From NCBI GenBank assembly GCA_047611425.1, contig JBLFWJ010000175.1:1-6519 (forward strand): a DNA stretch of 6,519 bases, in the 5' to 3' direction. The stretch is from JBLFWJ01 sp047611425. GTDB lineage: Bacteria; Bacteroidota; Bacteroidia; UBA10329. The notes beneath the pieces were generated by a model. That model was not told the origin of the DNA. It made no database searches and saw nothing but the letters and a program-made list of their open reading frames with translations. The translations under genes and the position numbers were made by a program. Every line of letters starts with the position of its first letter. The first letter of the stretch is position 1. This document shows positions 1 through 5,625 of this stretch, one piece after another.

Positions 1-48
1 AATGGCATGGCCATGGTGGTTACGGGAGTAAGACATTTTAAACACTGA
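1..48 (+). CDS. purH: PurH, C-terminal end only (bifunctional AICAR formyltransferase / IMP cyclohydrolase)
   Basis: The window opens inside a gene. Reading from base 1 gives 15 codons, NGMAMVVTGVRHFKH, then TGA at 46-48. This matches the conserved C-terminus of PurH, which in many bacteria ends in a form such as (N)xAMxxTxxRHFxH. PurH carries out the last two steps of IMP synthesis in purine biosynthesis, in the cytoplasm. Only the very end of the formyltransferase domain is visible, so nothing can be said about catalytic residues. From memory, purH directly upstream of mreB is a common arrangement in Bacteroidota, which supports the call. The stop codon overlaps an ATG (TGATG at 46-50), and mreB starts 13 bases after the stop, so the two genes are probably co-transcribed. 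The identification rests on a short but distinctive tail plus context. Confidence 0.85.
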   Translation, partial: NGMAMVVTGVRHFKH

Positions 49-61
49 TGGATCAAAACTG

Positions 62-1081
62 ATGTTCAGCTTTTTTAAACAAGAAATAGCCATTGACCTT
101 GGCACCGCAAACACTTTAATCATTCATAATGACAAGGTGGTAGTTGACGAACCATCCATAGTGGCAGTAGATAGACGTACCGGAAAATTGATGGCGGTGG
201 GAAAAAAGGCGATGCAAATGCATGGCAAAACCCATGAGGACATCAAAACAATCCGTCCGTTGCGTGATGGCGTTATTGCTGATTTCCATGCAGCTGAGGT
301 GATGATCAAAGAGATGATCAAAATGATCAACAATGGCAAACGTCAGTTTTTCCAGCCATCATTAACAATGGTAATCTGCATTCCTTCTGGAATTACAGAA
401 GTAGAAAAACGAGCGGTTAAAGACTCTGCCGAGCATGCAGGTGGAAAGGATGTACGGTTGATTCAAGAACCAATGGCAGCAGCAATCGGAATCGGGATTG
501 ACGTGGAGGAGCCGATGGGTAACATGATTATTGACATAGGCGGAGGAACCAGTGAGATTGCAGTAATTGCTTTAGGAGGAATTGTTTGTAATCGTTCTAT
601 CCGTGTTGCTGGAGATGATTTCACCTCCGATATTGAAGACTACATGCGCAGACAGCACAACCTTTTAATTGGTGAGCGATCTGCGGAAAGAATCAAGATC
701 GAAGTTGGAGCAGCGATCACAGAATTGGAAAGTCCACCATCGGATTACGCAGTGCATGGAAGGGATCTTATGACCGGTATTCCAAAAGAGATCAACGTTT
801 CTTATCAAGAGATCGCACATGCTTTGGATAAGTCGATAGCGAAAATCGAAACTGCAATCATGAATGCACTAGAGATGACACCTCCTGAGCTTTCCGCAGA
901 CATATACCGAACTGGTCTCTATTTAGCCGGAGGAGGTTCGATGCTTCGAGGTTTGGATAAGCGTATTTCCGCTAAGACTAAGTTGCCGGTTCATATCGCA
1001 GAGGATCCGTTAAGGGCCGTTGCTCGTGGTACAGGCATTGCTTTGAAAAACCTGAACAATTTCTCATTCCTGATGCGATAG
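62..1081 (+). CDS. mreB: Rod shape-determining protein MreB (bacterial actin)
   Basis: MreB is a cytoplasmic actin-like ATPase that polymerises on the inner face of the membrane and guides the elongation machinery. The 339-residue length is normal for the family. The actin-fold signatures are all present: phosphate-1 loop IDLGTANT (11-18), VDEPSIVA (28-35), the RPLRDGVIADF stretch (65-75), IQEPMAAAIG (134-143), phosphate-2 loop DIGGGTSE (158-165) and adenosine-binding loop LAGGGSMLRG (288-297). The hydrophobic N-terminus MFSFF may contribute to membrane contact, which is inference. The C-terminal NNFSFLMR is typical of Bacteroidota MreB as I know it. The ATG at 62 is the only sensible start: no in-frame ATG, GTG or TTG lies between it and the purH end, and the conserved region begins at residue 8. 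No Shine-Dalgarno site is visible. The gene heads the mreBCD-mrdA-rodA cluster, with 36 bases before mreC. Confidence 0.98.
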   Translation: MFSFFKQEIAIDLGTANTLIIHNDKVVVDEPSIVAVDRRTGKLMAVGKKAMQMHGKTHEDIKTIRPLRDGVIADFHAAEVMIKEMIKMINNGKRQFFQPSLTMVICIPSGITEVEKRAVKDSAEHAGGKDVRLIQEPMAAAIGIGIDVEEPMGNMIIDIGGGTSEIAVIALGGIVCNRSIRVAGDDFTSDIEDYMRRQHNLLIGERSAERIKIEVGAAITELESPPSDYAVHGRDLMTGIPKEINVSYQEIAHALDKSIAKIETAIMNALEMTPPELSADIYRTGLYLAGGGSMLRGLDKRISAKTKLPVHIAEDPLRAVARGTGIALKNLNNFSFLMR

Positions 1082-1117
1082 ATCGAGCTGGAATTATTGT
1101 TGCAGCACACGTAAGCC

Positions 1118-1945
1118 ATGAAAAGTGTACTTGCTTTCATCTGGAAAAATCACGTGTTCTTCGCGTTTTTGCTGCTTCAACTTTTGGCGTATAGTCTAAC
1201 TATTCGTAAAAGCAACGTCCATCATAGTTCATATTTCAGTTCCTCTCATTTTGTTTCAGGAGGCCTATACGATATGTCATCAGACATAACTGGTTACTTC
1301 GGCTTGAGGGCGGAAAACGATCGTCTAAGTTCGGAGAATGCAAAGCTGAGGGATCAATTGTATAGGATTGGAATGAGCCCGAAGATTCAGGCAATTTCTG
1401 ATTCAACCCATAGACTGAAATATGATTTATTTGAAGCTGAGGTGATCAATAATTCTGTGAATCGGAGAAACAACCATTTAACTCTTGATAGAGGAATGCT
1501 AGATGGAGTTCAGCCCGAAATGGGCGTTATGGGGCCAAACGGCCTAGTTGGAATTGTTCAGGACGTTTCCAAGCGCTACGCATCCGTGATGTCAATTCTT
1601 CATCAAAAAACTTCAATTAGCGCTCGACTTGAAGGCACCGGCTATTTTGGTTCTATCTCCTGGAATGGAGAAAACAATCGTGTGGCGCAGCTCTTGGATA
1701 TTCCTTCGCACGTAAGATTAAGTAAGGGGCAAGTATTGGTGACTTCAGGCCATTCGACCATATTTCCACCTAATTTGAGAATTGGAACAATCCGAGATTT
1801 CGATGTCGAACCGGGCGACAATTTCTATAAGGTTAACATCGATTTGAGTGAAGACCTTGCTGCCGTCAGAAACGTTTATTTGATCACTAATCTGGAGCGA
1901 ATGCAACAGCAAACGCTTGAACAACAGACCGAAAATGACGACTGA
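1118..1945 (+). CDS. mreC: Rod shape-determining protein MreC
   Basis: MreC is a bitopic inner-membrane protein whose periplasmic part binds and activates PBP2 and connects it to MreB and MreD. The 275-residue product has the expected layout: a short cytoplasmic N-terminus, one membrane helix at about 12-29 (HVFFAFLLLQLLAYSLTI), a coiled-coil segment at about 62-84 rich in charged and Leu residues (ENDRLSSENAKLRDQL), then the two-barrel MreC domain from about 100 to 260. The conserved family core NRRNNHLTLDRGMLDGVQP begins at residue 115 and is followed by the GxxGLVGIV turn. The C-terminus is Gln/Glu-rich and ends NDD. The ATG at 1118 is chosen because it places the membrane helix at the usual distance from the N-terminus; no Shine-Dalgarno site precedes it. 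The last 11 bases overlap mreD. I see no truncation or frameshift. Confidence 0.96.
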   Translation: MKSVLAFIWKNHVFFAFLLLQLLAYSLTIRKSNVHHSSYFSSSHFVSGGLYDMSSDITGYFGLRAENDRLSSENAKLRDQLYRIGMSPKIQAISDSTHRLKYDLFEAEVINNSVNRRNNHLTLDRGMLDGVQPEMGVMGPNGLVGIVQDVSKRYASVMSILHQKTSISARLEGTGYFGSISWNGENNRVAQLLDIPSHVRLSKGQVLVTSGHSTIFPPNLRIGTIRDFDVEPGDNFYKVNIDLSEDLAAVRNVYLITNLERMQQQTLEQQTENDD

Positions 1946-2450
1946 TACGATACGTCATATTATGTGGTTTTTGGTGCTTGTGGCTTCACAGGTATTGATT
2001 TTCAATAATATTGGTTTTGCTGGATTAATCAATCCATTCCCATACATCTATTTGCTGATTATTATGCCGGATACCTTTAAAGGTGTGGGCGCCTTGGCAA
2101 TTGGGTTTCTAATCGGCCTTACCATCGATATGTTTATGGATACTGGAGGAATGCATGCGTCAGCTTGTTCAATGCTTGTTTTTGTGCGTCCGTTTATCCT
2201 ACAAAACATTTCGTCAATTGATGGCTATGGCGAAGCGATGACACCAAGTGCCAAGCAACAAGGGTTTGCTTGGTTTGTGAGCTACGCGGCAATCTTAACT
2301 GGGCTTCATCACATGTGGCTTTTCTATTTCGAAATTTTCAGGACGGACGAATTCTTCCAGACCTTTTTTAGAGCAAGTGGAAGTTGGTTTTTCACGTTGG
2401 TGATTGTGGTTGTCATTCAAATTTTCTCTGAAAGAAATTCTGCCCGATAA
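1935..2450 (+). CDS. mreD: Rod shape-determining protein MreD
   Basis: MreD is a small polytopic inner-membrane partner of MreC in the elongasome. From the ATG at 1935 the product is 171 residues, the usual size. It is strongly hydrophobic with about five or six likely membrane segments (roughly 8-27, 33-47, 50-68, 75-93, 112-131, 146-165). The stretch GLTIDMFMDTGGMHASACSM followed by VFVRPFIL is the most recognisable MreD element, and the later HHMWLFYFEIF resembles Bacteroidota homologues. The frame is also open to a TTG at 1917, six codons earlier. I prefer the ATG because the extra residues (NNRPK) precede the normal start of the family and TTG is rare. With that choice mreD overlaps mreC by 11 bases, and its TAA shares a base with the mrdA ATG (TAATG at 2448-2452), which indicates translational coupling on both sides. 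Confidence 0.93.
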   Translation: MTTDTIRHIMWFLVLVASQVLIFNNIGFAGLINPFPYIYLLIIMPDTFKGVGALAIGFLIGLTIDMFMDTGGMHASACSMLVFVRPFILQNISSIDGYGEAMTPSAKQQGFAWFVSYAAILTGLHHMWLFYFEIFRTDEFFQTFFRASGSWFFTLVIVVVIQIFSERNSAR

Positions 2451-4294
2451 TGGCTAGCGGAAGGGAGAATGATGATAGACTTTTTGTAGTCCTCAGCATA
2501 GTTGGAGTCGTGGTTGTTGTCTTTTTAATAAGGCTATTCTTCCTTCAGGTGGTTGACGATAGCTACAAGTTATCTGCTGATAATAATGTATTACGTCATA
2601 ACAAGATTTATCCAGCTCGTGGTTTGATTTATGATCGTAATGGAGAACTGCTGGTGTACAATCAGGCAGCTTATGATCTAATGGTTATTCCACGTCAAGT
2701 GAAAAACCTTGATACCACAGCCCTATGTGAAATTCTGCAGATTGACAAGAACGTATTTCGCGAGAGGTTGTCAAAAGCTAAACGATACAGTTATCGTAAA
2801 GCATCCACATTTGATAAGCAGATTCCAGCAGAAGTCAGTGCCTTGCTACAAGAAAAAATGTACCGCTTCAATGGTTTTTTCGTTCAAAAGAGAACATTGA
2901 GAAAATACCCACGAAGAATTGGATCGCACCTTTTGGGATATGTGGCTGAGGTTAACAATCGTGAGTTGGACAAAGACGATTACTACCGTCAAGGCGACCA
3001 CATTGGAAAGGGTGGAATTGAGTTAGCGTATGAAAAAGAATTACGTGGCTTCAAGGGAACTGAGGTTGTAATGGTTGATGTATTCAACCGAACCAAGGGA
3101 AAGTTTAAGGAAGGGAAGTATGATACAGTTGCCGTTACTGGAGCGAATATTACAAGTACCATCGATGCTGATTTGCAGGCGTTTGCCGAAAAATTGATGA
3201 CTAATAAACTGGGTGGAATTGTTGCCATTGAACCTTCTACGGGTGAAATTCTGGCCATGGTTTCGGCACCGACCTATGACCCAGGATTGTTAGTCGGCAA
3301 AAACCGATCGGTCAATTATCCGATTCTTTTGAAAGACCCTAACAAACCTCTGTTCAATCGGGCATTATTGTCAGAACTGAATCCTCCGGGATCCACGTTT
3401 AAGTTGATAAATGCTTTGATTGGGCAGCAAGTTGGAGTCACCACCACGAGCACGTCATATCGGTGCCCTCGAGGATATATCGTTGGGAATTTCAGAATGG
3501 GATGTCACGATCATCGTAGCCCTCTTGATCTAAGAGAATCCGTGCAGCACTCATGTAATGCATACTACGGTAACGTATTTCGAAACATCATCGATCACAA
3601 AGGAAGAGTCAGTGCTGGATTTAATATTTGGCGAGATCATGTAATGAGTTTTGGATTGGGTGTTCGCTACAAATCAGATCTGTTAATTGAAAAGGCTGGT
3701 ATCGTACCGAGCCAACAGTATTACGATCATTATTATGGCGAGGATAGATGGAAATCCTTGACGGTTATTTCGCTTGCTATTGGTCAGGGTGAATTGGGAA
3801 CGACTCCTTTGCAACTTGCGAATATGACAGCCGCGCTGGCTAATCGCGGTTATTGGTACACACCCCATATCGTTAAAGCTGTGAACGGGGAATCCAGCAA
3901 AGCGGATCATAATGTAGAATGGCATGAGACCACGATCGACCGAAAATATTTCGATCCTGTGGTGGATGGAATGGCCATGGTATTTGAATTGGGAGGAACT
4001 GGATATCGCTCTCGTTTGGACAGCATAAAATTGTGTGGAAAGACTGGAACCGCTCAGAATCCGCATGGAGAAGACCACTCAATATTTGTGTGCTTTGGCC
4101 CTGAGAAAGACCCAAAAATTGCCTTGGCCGTTTTTGTGGAAAATGCAGGTGGAGGTAGTTCTTACGGTGCTCCAATTGCAAGTTTATTGGCTGAACAATA
4201 CCTGACCGATTCGGTGGCCCGAACTGAATTAATGGAGCGAATGATCGAAGCCGATCTACGACCAAAACCTGAGGAAGAGGAAGGAGATGAGTAG
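2450..4294 (+). CDS. mrdA: Penicillin-binding protein 2 (class B peptidoglycan DD-transpeptidase)
   Basis: PBP2 cross-links new glycan strands during cell elongation and is the target of mecillinam-type beta-lactams. It sits in the inner membrane with its catalytic domain in the periplasm. The 614-residue product is close to the length of E. coli PBP2. A single membrane anchor lies at about 11-33. The pedestal domain starts with PARGLIYDRNGELL (55-68). The transpeptidase domain covers about residues 230-590 with all three catalytic motifs: STFK with nucleophile Ser315, SCN (368-370) and KTGT (531-534). A Cys/His cluster (Cys339, Cys352, His353, His355, Cys369) surrounds the second motif. The tail is acidic (EEEEGDE). 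PBP2 rather than the division enzyme FtsI is called because the gene lies between mreD and rodA. It starts on a TAATG overlap with mreD and ends 8 bases inside rodA. The gene looks complete and functional. Confidence 0.97.
   Translation: MASGRENDDRLFVVLSIVGVVVVVFLIRLFFLQVVDDSYKLSADNNVLRHNKIYPARGLIYDRNGELLVYNQAAYDLMVIPRQVKNLDTTALCEILQIDKNVFRERLSKAKRYSYRKASTFDKQIPAEVSALLQEKMYRFNGFFVQKRTLRKYPRRIGSHLLGYVAEVNNRELDKDDYYRQGDHIGKGGIELAYEKELRGFKGTEVVMVDVFNRTKGKFKEGKYDTVAVTGANITSTIDADLQAFAEKLMTNKLGGIVAIEPSTGEILAMVSAPTYDPGLLVGKNRSVNYPILLKDPNKPLFNRALLSELNPPGSTFKLINALIGQQVGVTTTSTSYRCPRGYIVGNFRMGCHDHRSPLDLRESVQHSCNAYYGNVFRNIIDHKGRVSAGFNIWRDHVMSFGLGVRYKSDLLIEKAGIVPSQQYYDHYYGEDRWKSLTVISLAIGQGELGTTPLQLANMTAALANRGYWYTPHIVKAVNGESSKADHNVEWHETTIDRKYFDPVVDGMAMVFELGGTGYRSRLDSIKLCGKTGTAQNPHGEDHSIFVCFGPEKDPKIALAVFVENAGGGSSYGAPIASLLAEQYLTDSVARTELMERMIEADLRPKPEEEEGDE
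4271..4286 (+). promoter_or_regulatory. Purine-rich ribosome-binding region for rodA inside the mrdA 3' end
   Basis: The 16 bases before the rodA ATG are entirely A and G (GAGGAAGAGGAAGGAG). They contain Shine-Dalgarno-like cores, among them GAGGA at 4277-4281 with five bases left before the start codon, and AGGAAG at 4272-4277. The same bases encode the EEEEG part of the acidic PBP2 tail. It stands out because the other starts in this cluster (mreB, mreC, mreD, mrdA) have no comparable site, and Bacteroidota commonly initiate without Shine-Dalgarno pairing. The purine run is a direct observation; its use as a binding site is inference. Confidence 0.5.
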
Positions 4295-5552
4295 GCGCCA
4301 CGGCATATTCAGTAATGTGGACGGAATCACCGTGATTCTCTACCTCTTGTTGATGTTGCTCGGGTGGGTCAATATTTATGCGGCCGTTTACAATGAAGAG
4401 CATCAAAGTATTTTGGACATCACTCAGCGCTATGGAAAGCAATTGATCTGGATTGGATTGTCACTTTTTGTAGCCCTCGTTATCATGTTGTTTGATGGCA
4501 AGTTCTTCACCACGTTTGCCATACCGATTTACGTGATTAATATTCTTCTTCTCGTTCTCGTTCTTGGGCTGGCAAGGGAAGTAGCCGGAGCACGGTCTTG
4601 GTTCGAGATTGGTTCATTCAAATTTCAACCAGCTGAGTTTGCAAAGGCAGCGACAGCTTTGGCTCTTGCCCGTTATTTATCCATGCCCAACACTAGATTG
4701 GAAACGCTTAAAACCAAATTGATGGCAGGCGTGATCATTGGAATTCCTGCGGTATTGATCTTGCTCCAGAATGATACTGGATCTATGCTCGTATTTGCTG
4801 CATTCGCATTGGTTCTTTATCGCGAAGGGCTCAGCGGAAACTTCCTTTTACTAGGATTGGCAGTTGTCATCCTATTCATCCTTTCTCTTCTATTTGAACC
4901 GTTCACGCTGTTGTTGGTATTCGGAACGATTGCGGTCATTTCGTTCATCGTTATCAAGAAGAAATCTGTCAAATTGGGATTTGGGATAGCTGGAATTCTG
5001 GTTGTGATAATGGGAGTAGTAGGAAGCGTTGATTATGTGGTAAACGAAGTGCTTGAACCACATCAACGAATTAGGATAAACGTTTTGCTCGGATTGGAAT
5101 CGGACATAAAAGGCGCAGGCTACAATGTGCATCAAAGCAAGATCGCAATTGGTTCCGGTGGTTTCACTGGCAAGGGATTTCTGAAAGGAACACAGACCAA
5201 ATTCGACTTCGTACCTGAGCAGAGTACCGACTTTATATTCTGTACTGTTGGTGAGGAGTGGGGCTTCCTCGGAAGTGCCTTTGTAATCATACTCTTTGCC
5301 CTTTTAATGGGAAGAGTTTTGTATATCTCAGAAAGACAGCGATCCCATTTCAGTAGAATCTATGGTTATTGTGTGGCATCCATTCTGTTCTTCCACTTTG
5401 CCGTAAACGTAGGAATGACGATTGGTTTGATGCCTGTTATTGGAATACCGCTTCCCTTCTTTAGTTATGGTGGGTCATCGTTACTTGGGTTTACAATACT
5501 TCTTGTGGTTTTTATCCGGTTGGATGGATATCGATTGGAGTTGCTGAGATAA
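4287..5552 (+). CDS. rodA: Peptidoglycan glycosyltransferase RodA (SEDS family)
   Basis: RodA polymerises lipid II into glycan strands in the inner membrane, paired with PBP2. The 421-residue product is highly hydrophobic and carries the SEDS signatures in order: GARSWFEIGSFKFQPAEFAK with QPAE at 114-117, QNDTGS (161-166, in the place of QPDLGT in E. coli), HQRIR (259-263), GAGYNVHQSKIAIGSGG (276-292), the catalytic-loop segment FVPEQSTDFIF with Asp315 at the position of the essential Asp of RodA enzymes, and GIPLPFFSYGGSSLL (386-400). FtsW is the alternative family member, but the PBP2 neighbour and the overall match favour RodA. The protein is about 50 residues longer than E. coli RodA; the extra length lies between about 185 and 257 and looks like one additional pair of membrane helices. 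The ATG at 4287 overlaps mrdA by 8 bases and follows a purine-rich stretch. This is the last gene of the cluster. Confidence 0.96.
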   Translation: MSRRHGIFSNVDGITVILYLLLMLLGWVNIYAAVYNEEHQSILDITQRYGKQLIWIGLSLFVALVIMLFDGKFFTTFAIPIYVINILLLVLVLGLAREVAGARSWFEIGSFKFQPAEFAKAATALALARYLSMPNTRLETLKTKLMAGVIIGIPAVLILLQNDTGSMLVFAAFALVLYREGLSGNFLLLGLAVVILFILSLLFEPFTLLLVFGTIAVISFIVIKKKSVKLGFGIAGILVVIMGVVGSVDYVVNEVLEPHQRIRINVLLGLESDIKGAGYNVHQSKIAIGSGGFTGKGFLKGTQTKFDFVPEQSTDFIFCTVGEEWGFLGSAFVIILFALLMGRVLYISERQRSHFSRIYGYCVASILFFHFAVNVGMTIGLMPVIGIPLPFFSYGGSSLLGFTILLVVFIRLDGYRLELLR

Positions 5553-5556
5553 TGCA

Positions 5557-5623
5557 CGTCATTGCGAGCGCAGCGCAGCAATCTCAATCAGATTGCTTCA
5601 GTCGTTCCTCCTTCGCAGTGACG
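5557..5623. repeat. Imperfect palindromic (REP-like) repeat between convergent genes
   Basis: This 67-base inverted repeat starts 4 bases after the rodA stop and ends 2 bases before the stop of the convergent gene. The left arm (5557-5584) opens with CGTCATTGCGA and closes with AGCAATCT. The right arm (5590-5623) opens with AGATTGCT and closes with TCGCAGTGACG. Outer stem: 11 pairs, one a G-T wobble. Inner stem: 8 perfect pairs closing on a 5-base CAATC loop. The middle is unpaired and unequal (9 bases against 15). From memory, sequences of the form GTCATTGCGAGCG...AGCAATCT recur as dispersed intergenic palindromes in many bacterial genomes, including Bacteroidota, so this is probably one copy of a multicopy element. 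It could act as a bidirectional terminator or mRNA-end stabiliser, but neither side has a T-run, so factor-independent termination is not supported. Confidence 0.8.
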
Positions 5624-5625
5624 AA

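Noticed and set aside
302..330. ATGATCAA present three times in 29 bases within mreB
   Set aside because: It is explained by the encoded MIKEMIKMIN stretch of MreB; no sign of an independent repeat or binding site.
1082..1117. Internal promoter in the mreB-mreC gap
   Set aside because: The 36 bases show no convincing Bacteroidota -7 (TAnnTTTG) or -33 element and no hairpin.
1917..1934. TTG start giving a 177-residue MreD
   Set aside because: The ATG at 1935 gives the expected length, and the extra residues have no family support.
2709..2900. A 63-codon + strand frame inside mrdA, and a 91-codon + strand frame at 6124-6399 antisense to the barrel gene
   Set aside because: Out-of-frame shadows of real genes, with no start context or family resemblance.
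2989..3258. An 89-codon - strand open frame within mrdA; similar frames at 124-339, 3683-4078 and 4890-5135
   Set aside because: All are antisense to conserved coding sequence with no homology signal that I recognise.
3873..4442. A 189-codon open frame on the - strand over the mrdA/rodA junction
   Set aside because: It lies fully inside two well-supported genes on the other strand, has no recognisable domain, and its composition looks like an antisense shadow.
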